DNA of 64,000 nt from Nocardioidaceae bacterium (GTDB lineage Bacteria; Actinomycetota; Actinomycetes; Propionibacteriales; Nocardioidaceae). The stretch covers positions 927,416-991,415 of the forward strand of contig JAGIBL010000001.1 of NCBI GenBank assembly GCA_017744365.1, read 5' to 3'. This document shows positions 7,594 through 18,541 of the stretch, piece by piece (positions within the stretch are counted from its first letter, which is position 1; the number at the start of each line of letters is the position of its first letter). The position numbers and the translations under genes are program-made. The notes beneath the pieces are model-generated. The model did not search any database. It was not told the DNA's origin and was given only the letters and a program-made list of their open reading frames with translations.

Positions 7594-8886
7594 ATGACCG
7601 TCACACCGTGGGACGCAGAGAACCTGACCGCCCGGTACGACGAGGTCCGCGCTCACACCGAGCGCCTGGCCGCGCCGCTCTCCCCGGAGGACCAGACCGT
7701 TCAGTCGATGCCGGACGTGTCCCCGACGAAATGGCATCGCGCGCACGTGACCTGGTTCTTCGAGACCTTCGTGCTCGCCGAGAACGAGCAGGGGTTCGCC
7801 CCGTTCCAGGACAAGTACTGGTTCCTCTTCAACTCCTACTACGAGGCGGTCGGGCCGCGGTACGCGCGCGCCCAGCGCGGCGTGATCTCCCGGCCGGGCG
7901 CGCACGACGTGGGCGTCTACCGCGACAACGTGGACAACCGGATGCGCGACCTCGTCACCCGGCTCGACGGCGGCACCCTGGACAAGCTGACCTCGACGAT
8001 CGAGCTCGGCTTCCACCACGAGCAGCAGCACCAGGAGCTGCTCCTCATGGACATCAAGCACGTGCTCTCGCTCAACCCGCTGCAACCCGCGTACGGCGGC
8101 ACCCGCAGCCCCGACAGCGAGCCGGACACGCTCGGCTGGGTCGACGTCGAGGGCGGGCTGGTCGAGATCGGTCACCGCGGCGAGGGGTTCTCCTTCGACA
8201 ACGAGCTGCCACCGCACCAGACCTGGCTGGAGCCGTTCAGGCTGGCCGACCGGCTGGTCACCAACGGCGAGTGGCTGGAGTTCATGGCCGACGGCGGCTA
8301 CCAGCGCGCCGAGCACTGGCTCTCCGACGGCTGGGCCAAGGTCAACGCCGAGGGCTGGCGGGCACCGTTCTACTGGGACCAGGTCGACGGCGTCTGGTTC
8401 GAGCACACCCTGCACGGCACCTGGCCGGTCAACCTCGGCCTGCCGGTCAGCCACGTCAGCCACTACGAGGCCGACGCGTTCGCGACCTGGGCCGGCAAGC
8501 GGCTGCCCACGGAGGCGGAGTGGGAGCACGCGGCCCGCTCGCACGGCCCGGCGGAGGTGGGCGGCAACCTCGCCGACACCGAGACCTACCACCCGCGCGC
8601 GGCCGAGGCGCCGACCGGGCGGCTCCGCCAGCTGTACGGCGACTGCTGGGAGTGGACCTCCTCGGCCTACCTGCCCTACCCGGGCTTCCACCCGGCGGCC
8701 GGCGCGATCGGGGAGTACAACGGCAAGTTCATGTCCAACCAGATCGTCCTGCGCGGCGGCTGCGCGCTGACCCCGCCCGGACACACCCGAGCCAGCTACC
8801 GGAACTTCTTCCCGCCACAGTCACGGTGGGCGCTGTCCGGGGTACGGCTGGCCGACGGCGGCGTGCCGAGCGGAGCGGCCCGATGA
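7594..8886 (+). CDS. egtB: Ergothioneine biosynthesis sulfoxide synthase EgtB
   Basis: EgtB is a non-haem iron enzyme that joins trimethylhistidine (hercynine) to a thiol donor with O2. The 430-residue protein has an N-terminal DinB-like domain with iron ligands His51 (WHRAHVTWFFE) and His142/His146 (HHEQQHQELL), then a C-terminal FGE-sulfatase domain (from about residue 185) ending TRASYRNFFPPQSRWALSGVR. The thiol-site loop reads RNFFPPQSRW rather than the Asp/Arg-containing loop of mycobacterial gamma-glutamylcysteine-using EgtB (recalled), suggesting cysteine as donor. ATG 7594 is used; upstream sequence is antisense to egtE. The stop overlaps egtD (ATGA). Confidence 0.95.
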   Translation: MTVTPWDAENLTARYDEVRAHTERLAAPLSPEDQTVQSMPDVSPTKWHRAHVTWFFETFVLAENEQGFAPFQDKYWFLFNSYYEAVGPRYARAQRGVISRPGAHDVGVYRDNVDNRMRDLVTRLDGGTLDKLTSTIELGFHHEQQHQELLLMDIKHVLSLNPLQPAYGGTRSPDSEPDTLGWVDVEGGLVEIGHRGEGFSFDNELPPHQTWLEPFRLADRLVTNGEWLEFMADGGYQRAEHWLSDGWAKVNAEGWRAPFYWDQVDGVWFEHTLHGTWPVNLGLPVSHVSHYEADAFATWAGKRLPTEAEWEHAARSHGPAEVGGNLADTETYHPRAAEAPTGRLRQLYGDCWEWTSSAYLPYPGFHPAAGAIGEYNGKFMSNQIVLRGGCALTPPGHTRASYRNFFPPQSRWALSGVRLADGGVPSGAAR

Positions 8887-9860
8887 GCGCCGCCCGCGAG
8901 CCGAGCGTGAGCGTTCTCCTGGACCCGGACTGGGCTGCGGGGAGCCTGGTCCAGGACGTGCTCCGCGGACTCTCGTCGCACCCGCGGACGCTGCCGCCCA
9001 AGTGGCTCTACGACGACGCCGGCTCGGCGCTGTTCGACGAGATCACCCGGCTGCCGGAGTACTACCCGTATGCCGCCGAGCGCTCGATCCTGGAGGCGCA
9101 CGCCCACGAGATCGTCGAGGCCAGCGGGGCGACCACGCTCATCGAGCTCGGCAGCGGCACCAGCGACAAGTCCCGGATCCTGCTGGATGCCTTCGTGCAG
9201 CAGGGGCTGGAGCGGTTCGCGCCGGTCGACGTCTCCGAGCAGACCCTGCGCGACGCCGCCGCGATGATCGCCCAGCGCTACCCGGGTCTCGAGGTCGAGG
9301 CCGTCGTCGGCGACTTCACGCTGCACCTGGCACAGCTGCCCCGGGGCGGGCGCCGGACGGTGGCCTTCCTGGGCGGCACCATCGGCAACCTCTACCGCGA
9401 GGAGCGGGCCGCGTTCCTGGGCGCGCTGGCCGACGTGCTGGAGCCGGGCGACTCGCTGCTGCTCGGCACCGACCTGGTCAAGAGCGCGGACCGCCTCATC
9501 GCCGCGTACGACGACGAGCGTGGTGTCACCCGCGAGTTCGTGCTCAACGTGCTCCGAGTGCTCAACCGCGAGCTCGACGCCGACTTCGACCTCGACGGCT
9601 TCGCCTACGTGCCCTTCTGGGACCCGCACATGGAGCGGATGGACCTGCGCCTGCGCGCGGAGATGCCGCAGCGGGTCACCATCGCCGGCGCCGACCTGGT
9701 CCTCGACCTGGCCAGCGGGGAGGAGCTGCGCGTGGAGATCTCCACCAAGTTCCGGGTCAGCAAGATCGCCGCCGAGCTCGAGGCGGCGGGCCTGGACGTG
9801 ACCCGGGTCTGGACCGACGAGAACGCCGACTTCGCCCTGACCCTGGCGACGAAGGCCTGA
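8883..9860 (+). CDS. egtD: L-histidine N-alpha-methyltransferase EgtD
   Basis: EgtD trimethylates histidine to hercynine with SAM, the first step of ergothioneine synthesis. The 325-residue protein shows the family opening TLPPKWLYDDAGSALFDEIT, the RLPEYYPYAAERSIL block that contributes to the histidine site, the SAM motif LIELGSGTSDKSRILLDA, and a FLGGTIGNL segment. Length is normal for the family. It overlaps egtB (ATGA), which fits a two-gene operon and makes product channelling from EgtD to EgtB plausible. The gene 4 nt downstream encodes an unrelated Arr enzyme. Confidence 0.96.
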   Translation: MSAAREPSVSVLLDPDWAAGSLVQDVLRGLSSHPRTLPPKWLYDDAGSALFDEITRLPEYYPYAAERSILEAHAHEIVEASGATTLIELGSGTSDKSRILLDAFVQQGLERFAPVDVSEQTLRDAAAMIAQRYPGLEVEAVVGDFTLHLAQLPRGGRRTVAFLGGTIGNLYREERAAFLGALADVLEPGDSLLLGTDLVKSADRLIAAYDDERGVTREFVLNVLRVLNRELDADFDLDGFAYVPFWDPHMERMDLRLRAEMPQRVTIAGADLVLDLASGEELRVEISTKFRVSKIAAELEAAGLDVTRVWTDENADFALTLATKA

Positions 9861-9864
9861 GGTC

Positions 9865-10293
9865 GTGCCGGAGGCCCCGGTCCCGTTCGAGGTCTTCCGC
9901 GAGGGCGTGTACCTGCACGGCACCAAGGCCGACCTCGTCGTCGGCGACCTGCTCGTCCACGGCCGCGAGTCGAACTTCGAGTCCGGCCGGACCATGAACT
10001 ACGTCTACTTCACCGCGACCCTCGACGCCGCCACCTGGGGAGCCGAGCTCGCGGCCGGCGAAGGACGAGGCCGCATCTACCGCGTCGAGCCGACGGGACC
10101 GTTCGAGGACGACCCCAACGTCACCGACAAGAGGTTCCCGGGGAACCCGACCCAGTCCTTCCGCAGCCGCGACCCGATCCGCGTCGTCGGCGAGATCATC
10201 GGCTGGGTCGGTCACGAGCCGGAGGCGCTGGCGGCGATGCGCGCCGGGGTCGAGGCGGCGATGCGCAGCGGGGGCGCCGCCATCGAGGACTGA
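9865..10293 (+). CDS. arr: NAD(+)-rifampin ADP-ribosyltransferase Arr
   Basis: Arr inactivates rifamycins by ADP-ribosylation using NAD. The 142-residue protein is full length, with YLHGTKADL (His18, NAD-binding), the SNFESGRTMNYVYFTATLDAATWGAELA core, RIYRVEPTGPFEDDPN and KRFPGNPTQSFRSRDP, all hallmark Arr blocks. It starts with GTG only 4 nt after the egtD stop and is probably read through from that operon. In mycobacteria arr belongs to the WhiB7 regulon, and a whiB7 gene lies at 54282 in this window; regulation here is inferred, and no WhiB7 -35 AT-rich element was recognised at this start. Confidence 0.95.
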   Translation: MPEAPVPFEVFREGVYLHGTKADLVVGDLLVHGRESNFESGRTMNYVYFTATLDAATWGAELAAGEGRGRIYRVEPTGPFEDDPNVTDKRFPGNPTQSFRSRDPIRVVGEIIGWVGHEPEALAAMRAGVEAAMRSGGAAIED

Positions 10294-10333
10294 GGCGGCG
10301 TGCAATGTCTGGCGCAGGCGTACCGTTCGAGCC

Positions 10334-11086
10334 GTGAAGTTGTTCCACAGGCTTGCCGCACCCTTCCGCGCGGCCCTGCGTGGCCTCAGTCCGGTGATGG
10401 CACCGCTGGACGGCTCGGCTGCCTACCCGTCGCCGCCGGAGCTGAGGGTGCCCGAGGAACTCAAGCGTGCGGTCGACGAGGAGAGCCGCCGCAAGGCCGG
10501 CATCTTCGAGGCGATCTACGCAGGGGCGGAGGGCGGCGGGGCCAAGCCGCCTTGGGACTACGGAGCCGTACGGCCGCAGCTTCGTGAGTGGGCCGAGGCG
10601 CGTAATCTTGCGGGTGGCGGGCGCGAGGCGCTCGTGGTCGGCTGCGGGTACGGCTCGGACGCCGAGTATCTCGCGCAGCTGGGCTTCCGAACCACCGCCT
10701 TCGACTTCTCTCCCACCGCGATCGCCGCCGCGCGGCGCCAGCATCCGGGCAGCGAGGTGGACTACTTCGTCGCCGATGTCCTCGACCTTCCGGGCGATTG
10801 GCTGGGTCGCTTCGACCTGGTGGTGGAAAGCCTCACGGTGCAGTCGATGCCGCCCGACCAGCACTCCGCGGCTGCGCGGAGCATCGCCGCGCTGGTCGCA
10901 CCTGGAGGAACTCTGCTGGTCCTGGCCACCACGCGGGATGAGGGCGCTGTCGTGCAGGGTCCGCCGTGGCCGCTGACTCGTGCGGAGCTCGACGACTTCG
11001 CCCAGGACGACCTCACCCTGCGCCAGGTCGAGCGGATCGCGGACGGCACCTGGTGGGGCGCGGAGCTGTCCCGCGATTCTTCCTGA
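10334..11086 (+). CDS. SAM-dependent class I methyltransferase (TPMT-like)
   Basis: A 250-residue methyltransferase with the SAM-binding motif ALVVGCGYGSDAEYLAQLG, acidic motif II TAFDFSPTAIAAAR and the VDYFVADVLDLP / FDLVVESLTVQSMP motifs typical of the thiopurine methyltransferase-like branch. The N-terminal ~80 residues are variable and contain an IFEAIYAGAEGGGAKPPWDYG segment near the SAM site. Start GTG 10334 is the longest supported. The substrate is unknown. Codon usage is slightly AT-richer than its neighbours and it borders the accessory island to its right. Confidence 0.85.
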   Translation: MKLFHRLAAPFRAALRGLSPVMAPLDGSAAYPSPPELRVPEELKRAVDEESRRKAGIFEAIYAGAEGGGAKPPWDYGAVRPQLREWAEARNLAGGGREALVVGCGYGSDAEYLAQLGFRTTAFDFSPTAIAAARRQHPGSEVDYFVADVLDLPGDWLGRFDLVVESLTVQSMPPDQHSAAARSIAALVAPGGTLLVLATTRDEGAVVQGPPWPLTRAELDDFAQDDLTLRQVERIADGTWWGAELSRDSS

Positions 11087-11296
11087 CCCGCACCGGAGGA
11101 TCAGAGCGGGCGCACGCACAGTAAGCCTTTCTTATTCAGCATGGAAGATCCGTTTGAAATAGCTGTAGCCCGCCTTTTGCGCGAACACGGCACCCGCCAT
11201 CTGCAGCGCCCCGGGTTACGGATCACGGTGCAGAGGAGGCTCCGTGGCGGTGATGCCCATGTGGCCGCTTCGCCACGCCGGTCGTCCCGCAGCCTC

Positions 11297-11725
11297 TCAG
11301 TCGAATCCGCGCGCAACGCGAGCCAGGTGATCAAGGTCTGCTGCCCCCGCATCCTCACGTCCCATCTCGGTCAACAGGGTCTTCGCACAACCCAACGCAC
11401 TCGTGAGAAGTTGCTCTGGATTCGTCTCAGTCGGAGGCGTTGTCGCTGACCCGGAGTGCAGGCCCGTTGCCACGGCGGCCTGACCGACCCGTTGGAGTCT
11501 GATCTCGTAAGGACCATCCATAAAGAGGATCGACGCTTCGTCTGAGTTGTTGCGGACCAGGTCTCGAAGTGCTTCGATCCACCAAGTCAGGATCGTGACA
11601 GGGAAGTCGTGCCAACCGGCCTCCGGGAAGGCAGCATTGCCCAACTCGATCCAAATGCGGCCGACGATGGCACCACTCGGGGCCCGCTCGACTGATCCGA
11701 AGTCGAGGCGTACGCGGGCGCTCAT
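11297..11725 (-). CDS. Small protein behind the toxin-like gene (possible second immunity protein)
   Basis: A 142-residue soluble protein with an Asp/Glu-rich composition: an LDFGSVERAPSGAIVGRIWIEL strand pair, then FPEAGWHDFPVTILTWWIEALRDLV and SILFMDGPYEIRL, and a helical C terminus. There is no signal peptide. It follows the first immunity-like gene by 16 nt on the same strand and is the third gene of that unit. Base composition is visibly AT-richer than the core genome around it, as for its neighbour. No named family is recognised; an immunity role is inferred from position, size and composition. Confidence 0.6.
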   Translation of the reverse strand: MSARVRLDFGSVERAPSGAIVGRIWIELGNAAFPEAGWHDFPVTILTWWIEALRDLVRNNSDEASILFMDGPYEIRLQRVGQAAVATGLHSGSATTPPTETNPEQLLTSALGCAKTLLTEMGREDAGAADLDHLARVARGFD

Positions 11726-11741
11726 AGCGACCAGGCATTGG

Positions 11742-12079
11742 TCATGGCGACGACAGGTACGCGCGGCTGGCAGAGCCAAGGCGACTGATCGCCTTCGAGC
11801 TGTGGCCGACTGCTTCGACAAACTCAGTGACCAGCGCCCTCCCCATCGGGTAGTCCTCGGAGCTGGCAATCTGCTCCACGACGTAGAAAGAGCGATCGAC
11901 TTCGGGAACATCTGGACCGGCTTGCATGCGCTGAATCAGCCATGTGGCGAAGGCGCTCATGGCCTGGAAGCTTCCCAGCTCGCCGTCTTCTTCGGCCAAA
12001 GCGGTCTGGAAACTGTCTTCGAACTCGGGAACCGTCTCACGGATCTTCGACACGACAGGTGAGCGGAGAGCATCGGCGC

Positions 12080-12083
<4 letters not shown>
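11742..12083 (-). CDS. Immunity-like protein coupled to the toxin-like gene
   Basis: A 113-residue acidic protein ([52 protein letters not shown]) that is mostly helical, with no membrane segment. Its ATG overlaps the stop of the 933-residue toxin-like gene in an ATGA arrangement, so translation is coupled. Small acidic proteins encoded immediately after a polymorphic toxin are normally its cognate immunity protein; the layout with conserved Tyr/Glu motifs is also reminiscent of DUF7674-type proteins, recalled only. Function is therefore inferred from gene order. Confidence 0.65.
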
Positions 12084-14881
<2,798 letters not shown>

Positions 14882-14952
14882 GCCCAGAGGACAGGCTCAG
14901 GCAGCTCGCCATTACGCCAACCCGGCGATGTATCAGGATCTGGATGGTTCCC

Positions 14953-15696
14953 CTACACCGGGACGAGCTCGACCGCGCCCACGGCGTACCGGGCCAGGAT
15001 CGCCCGGGCGACCTCCGGGTCGGCCCCGAGCGGCTCGGAGACGGCGACGGCACCGGCCTCCAGGGCGAGCTCGGCGGCCCGGTCCGGGAGGAAGCCCGGG
15101 GCCAGGAACATCGAGGCGACCGCGACGTGCCGGCGCCCCTCGGCGCGGAAGGCGCGGACGGCCTCACCGGTGGCCGGGGGAGTCGTGGAGGCGAAGGCCG
15201 CGGTGACGGGGAGCTTGTGGTGCGCGCCCCAGACCCGGGCGAGCCGGGCGACGGCCTGATTGGCGATCGGGTCGGAGGAGCCGGCGGCGGCCAGCACGAG
15301 GGCGTCGAGCTCGCGGACCCGGGCGGCGCTGAGCGCCTCGCGGAGCCGCTTGTCGAGCACCTCGAGGAACGCGGGCTCCAGGCCGAGCACCTTGGTGGCC
15401 CGGATCCGCAGGCCGGCGTGCCGGGCGGTCGCCTGGGCGATCACCTCGGGCACGTCCACCTTGGCGTGGTACGCCTCGCTGAGCAGCAGCGGCACGACGA
15501 CGATCTCGTCGAACCGGGCCCGGACGAGCTTGTTCACCGCCGTCTCGAAGGAGGGCCGGACGTGGTCGAGGAACGCCACCTCGATGCGCAGGTCGGGGCG
15601 CATCGCACGCGTCTCGGCCACGAGGGCCTCGATGGTCGCCTTCGAGCGAGGATCGCGGCTGCCGTGGGCAAGAGCGATGAGGGCTGGGGCGGACAT
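14953..15696 (-). CDS. Sirohydrochlorin chelatase (CbiX/SirB-like)
   Basis: A 247-residue protein of two CbiX repeats. It begins with the signature LIALAHGSRDPRSK, whose His is the proposed metal-binding/catalytic residue, has a VVVPLLLSEAYHAKVDVPE block with the second His, and repeats the fold in its C-terminal half (ALVLAAAGSSDPIANQ). It would insert Fe(II) into sirohydrochlorin to make sirohaem for the sulfite reductase encoded in the same operon. GGGAGG upstream supports ATG 15696. It lies 65 nt after cysH on the same strand. Cobalt chelation for cobalamin is the less likely alternative. Confidence 0.88.
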   Translation of the reverse strand: MSAPALIALAHGSRDPRSKATIEALVAETRAMRPDLRIEVAFLDHVRPSFETAVNKLVRARFDEIVVVPLLLSEAYHAKVDVPEVIAQATARHAGLRIRATKVLGLEPAFLEVLDKRLREALSAARVRELDALVLAAAGSSDPIANQAVARLARVWGAHHKLPVTAAFASTTPPATGEAVRAFRAEGRRHVAVASMFLAPGFLPDRAAELALEAGAVAVSEPLGADPEVARAILARYAVGAVELVPV

Positions 15697-15761
15697 GTTC
15701 CCGCCTCCCTTCTCGTCGATCCCGCTGGACTCCGTTGTCGCTGCGGATGGGTGGTAGTGAC

Positions 15762-16508
15762 TTACTGGTGGATGCCGCACTCGGTCTTGTTCAGGCCCGC
15801 CCAGCGTCCGCTGCGCGGGTCCTCGCCCTCGGCGACGCGCGAGGTGCACGGCCAGCAGCCGATCGACGGGTAGCCGTCGTACTGCAGGGGGTTCACCAGC
15901 ACGCCGTTCTCGGCGATGTACGTGTCGACCTCGTCGTCGCTCCACCGGGCGAGCGGGGAGACCTTGACGCGCTGCTTCTTCTCGTCCCAGCCGACGACCG
16001 GCGCGATCACCCGGTTGTGGGTCTCGGCGCGGCGCAGCCCGGTCGCCCAGGCGTCGTACGACTTGAGGATGTTGTTCAGCGGGTCGACCTTGCGCATCTT
16101 GCAGCACAGGTCGGGGTCGCGGCTGAACAGCTCCGCGCCGTACTGGGCGTCCTGCTCGGCCACGGTGAGCTCGGGGGTGACGGTGACCAGGTTGACCGGC
16201 AGCGTGGCCGCGACGGCGTCCCGGGTGCCGATGGTCTCGACGAAGTGGTAGCCGGTGTCGAGGAAGATCACGTCCACGCCGGGCGCCACCTTGGACGCCA
16301 GGTGCGCGAGCACCGCGTCGCCCATTGAGGAGGTCACGCAGAAGCGCGACCCGAAGGTGGCGACCGCCCACTCGATGATGTCCTCGGCCGGGGCGAGCTC
16401 GAGCTCGGCGCCGACGTTCTGGACGATGGCCTTGAGCTCCTCGGTGCTCAGGCCCTCGGTGGCGGAGCCGCGACGGTTGCGCGCGGCCAGCGTGGTCGGC
16501 GCGGTCAT
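15762..16508 (-). CDS. cysH: Adenylyl/phosphoadenylyl-sulfate reductase CysH
   Basis: CysH reduces activated sulfate (APS or PAPS) to sulfite with thioredoxin. The 248-residue protein has the PP-loop ATPase-like core (FCVTSSMGDAVLAHL; IFLDTGYHF) and the 4Fe-4S cysteine set Cys135-Cys136 (DLCCKMRK) and Cys218/Cys221 (GCWPC) that marks the APS-reductase type, with catalytic Cys244 in the C-terminal ECGIH. APS is thus the likely substrate. Its ATG overlaps the sulfite reductase stop (ATGA), and the chelatase follows. Confidence 0.95.
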   Translation of the reverse strand: MTAPTTLAARNRRGSATEGLSTEELKAIVQNVGAELELAPAEDIIEWAVATFGSRFCVTSSMGDAVLAHLASKVAPGVDVIFLDTGYHFVETIGTRDAVAATLPVNLVTVTPELTVAEQDAQYGAELFSRDPDLCCKMRKVDPLNNILKSYDAWATGLRRAETHNRVIAPVVGWDEKKQRVKVSPLARWSDDEVDTYIAENGVLVNPLQYDGYPSIGCWPCTSRVAEGEDPRSGRWAGLNKTECGIHQ

Positions 16509-18238
16509 GCCGTCGGCTCCAGGGACTTCTCACCGGAGAGCAGCACGTCCTCGGCCCGGTGCGCCCACTGCGCGAACGTCTCGCCCGCGGTGCGATCGAC
16601 CAGGTAGTTGCTGACCACCGTGACCACGTAGTCGCCGAGACCGGTGCTGGTGACCTTGTGCGCGCGCAGCTTGCGGCCGAAGTTGTCGTCGACCTCGCCG
16701 GCGAACCCGACCGAGCCGCCCAGGTGCACCTGGAAGCCCTCGACCTGGTTGCCCTCGTCGTCGAGCACCAGCTGGCCCTTGAGGCCGAAGTCGGCGACCT
16801 GGGTGCGGGCGCAGGCGTTCGGGCAGCCGTTGACGTTGATGGTGATCGGGGTGTCCAGCTCGGGGATCCGCTTCTCGAGCTCGGCGACCAGGTCGCGGGC
16901 CCGGTCCTTGGTGTCCACGATCGCGAGCTTGCAGAACTCGATGCCGGTGCAGGCCATCGTCAGCCGGCGCCAGTTGGACGGTTCGGTGTCCAGGCCGAGC
17001 GCGGTCAGGTCGGCCCGGACCGCCTCGACCTTGTCCGGGGCGACGCCGATGACGACCAGCTTCTGGTGCGCCGTCAGCCGTACGCCGGCCGCGCCGTGCT
17101 TCTCGACCAGGTCGCCCAGCCCGGTGAGGACGGTGCCGTTCACGCGGCCGACCACCGGGGCGGCGCCGACGTAGAAGTTGCCGTCCTTCTGCTCGTGCAC
17201 GCCGACGTGGTCGTACCCGGTCGGGGTCGGCTCCGGCGAGGGGTTCGAGACCAGCTTCCTGCCCAGGTACTCGTTCTCCAGCACCTCGCGGAACTTCTCC
17301 ACGCCCCAGTCGGCGACCAGGAACTTCAGCCGCGCCTTGGAGCGCAGCCGGCGGTAGCCGTAGTCGCGGAAGATCGAGGCGACCCCGGCCCACGCGTCCG
17401 GCACCTCGTCGAGCGGGATCCAGACACCGAGCTTCTCGGCGAACCGCGGGTTCACCGAGAGGCCGCCGCCGACCCACAGGTCGAAGCCGGGGCCGTGCTC
17501 GGGGTGAACGGTGCCCACGAAGGAGACGTCGTTGACGCCGGGGACCGCGTCGTGGCTGGGGTGGCCCGAGGCGGAGGTCTTGAACTTGCGGGGCAGGTTC
17601 GAGAACGCCGGGTCGCCGATGTAGCGGCGCTTGATCTCGGCCAGGGCCGGAGTGGCGTCGATGATCTCGTCCTTGGCGACGCCGGCGACCGGCGAGCCGA
17701 GGAACGGGCGCGGGGAGTCGCCGCAGGCCTCCAGCGAGGTCATCCCGACCGCGTCGAGCCGGTCCCAGATCTCCGGGACGTTCTCGATCTCGATCCAGTG
17801 GTACTGGATGTTCTCGCGGTCCGAGATGTCCGCGGTGCCGCGGGCGAAGTCGGTGGAGATGCTGCCCAGCGCGCGGAGCTGGGGCGCGCCGAGCAGGGCG
17901 CCGTCGGAGCGGACCCGCATCATGAAGAAGCGGTCGTCGAGCTCCTCCTCCTCGAGGATCGCCGTCTTGCCGCCGTCGATGCCGGGCTTGCGCTGGGTGT
18001 AGAGACCCATCCAGCGGAACCGGCCGCGCAGGTCGGCGGGATCGATCGAGTCGAAGCCGCGCTTGGAGTAGATGTTGATGATCCGGGCCCGCACGTTCAG
18101 CGGGTCGTCGTCCTTCTTGGACTGCTCGTTCTTGTTGAGCGGCTCGGTGTAGCCCAGCGACCACTGACCCTCGGCGCGCTTGGGGCGCGGGATCTCGGTG
18201 TGCTGGGGCGGCTGGCTCTGGAAACGCAGGTCAGGCAT
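16505..18238 (-). CDS. Ferredoxin-dependent sulfite reductase
   Basis: Reduces sulfite to sulfide with six electrons from ferredoxin, using a sirohaem-4Fe-4S centre. The 577-residue protein has the two-fold nitrite/sulfite reductase repeat, with cluster ligands in ACTGIEFC (C-x5-C) and GCPNAC (C-x3-C), and sirohaem-contact arginines around RFRWMGLYTQR. The paired CysH, the sirohaem chelatase and the leader peptide support sulfite rather than nitrite as substrate (SirA/NirA/CysI nomenclature differs). ATG 18238 gives the family's N terminus; the longer in-frame start is in the leader region. First gene of the operon, controlled from 18239-18540. Confidence 0.93.
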   Translation of the reverse strand: MPDLRFQSQPPQHTEIPRPKRAEGQWSLGYTEPLNKNEQSKKDDDPLNVRARIINIYSKRGFDSIDPADLRGRFRWMGLYTQRKPGIDGGKTAILEEEELDDRFFMMRVRSDGALLGAPQLRALGSISTDFARGTADISDRENIQYHWIEIENVPEIWDRLDAVGMTSLEACGDSPRPFLGSPVAGVAKDEIIDATPALAEIKRRYIGDPAFSNLPRKFKTSASGHPSHDAVPGVNDVSFVGTVHPEHGPGFDLWVGGGLSVNPRFAEKLGVWIPLDEVPDAWAGVASIFRDYGYRRLRSKARLKFLVADWGVEKFREVLENEYLGRKLVSNPSPEPTPTGYDHVGVHEQKDGNFYVGAAPVVGRVNGTVLTGLGDLVEKHGAAGVRLTAHQKLVVIGVAPDKVEAVRADLTALGLDTEPSNWRRLTMACTGIEFCKLAIVDTKDRARDLVAELEKRIPELDTPITINVNGCPNACARTQVADFGLKGQLVLDDEGNQVEGFQVHLGGSVGFAGEVDDNFGRKLRAHKVTSTGLGDYVVTVVSNYLVDRTAGETFAQWAHRAEDVLLSGEKSLEPTA

Positions 18239-18322
18239 GAGAGCTGAGTGGTCCTTCGCTGATTGGTCCGTCGGCGGAAGGTCGCGCGCGACGCTGCGCG
18301 CGGGGGAGAGCACGGTCGGCGT

Positions 18323-18412
18323 TCAGCGGGGCCAACACATCATGCTGCGGGTACGACCGAGGTCCACGTGACGTCGCGTCACGAGCCAGGTCGAGGTGGC
18401 AGCACTGATCAT
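18323..18412 (-). CDS. Short Cys-containing leader peptide upstream of sulfite reductase
   Basis: A 29-codon reading frame 84 nt upstream of the sulfite reductase start, with a TGA at 18323-18325. Its second half reads RRHVDLGRTRSMMC (Cys26), matching the pattern of actinobacterial putative leader peptides (RRHVDL-x-R...C) found upstream of sulfur-assimilation genes. Such peptides are thought to let translation at the terminal cysteine codon control the downstream genes. There is no clear ribosome binding site at ATG 18412, so the start may be leaderless or an internal GTG. The rest of the 18239-18541 gap holds the divergent promoters for this operon and glyA. Confidence 0.72.
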   Translation of the reverse strand: MISAATSTWLVTRRHVDLGRTRSMMCWPR

Positions 18413-18456
18413 GGGAGCAAGTCTCAGGTTCCGGACACGGCTTCCACAAACTCGAA

Positions 18457-18471
18457 TCTCATGCAATGAGA
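18457..18471. promoter_or_regulatory. Palindromic operator-like site between sulfur operon and glyA
   Basis: A perfect inverted repeat, TCTCAT-GCA-ATGAGA read on the plus strand, lies 45 nt upstream of the leader peptide start and ~70 nt upstream of glyA. Its size and location fit a repressor or activator site for the divergent promoters. The binding protein is unknown. Confidence 0.45.
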
Positions 18472-18541
18472 CAGCCGTCCATCATTTGGTACGGCGGCGG
18501 GTGCTCCGGACAGCCGCGGAACCCGGCCCTAGGCTGTGCCC

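Noticed and set aside
11101-11449. Two overlapping small frames (minus 11101-11358 and plus 11141-11449)
   Set aside because: Both overlap the 3' half of the second immunity-like gene and show no conserved pattern, start signal or coupling.
16559-18247. A 562-codon plus-strand frame
   Set aside because: It is opposite the sulfite reductase, whose siroheme and cluster motifs are clear.
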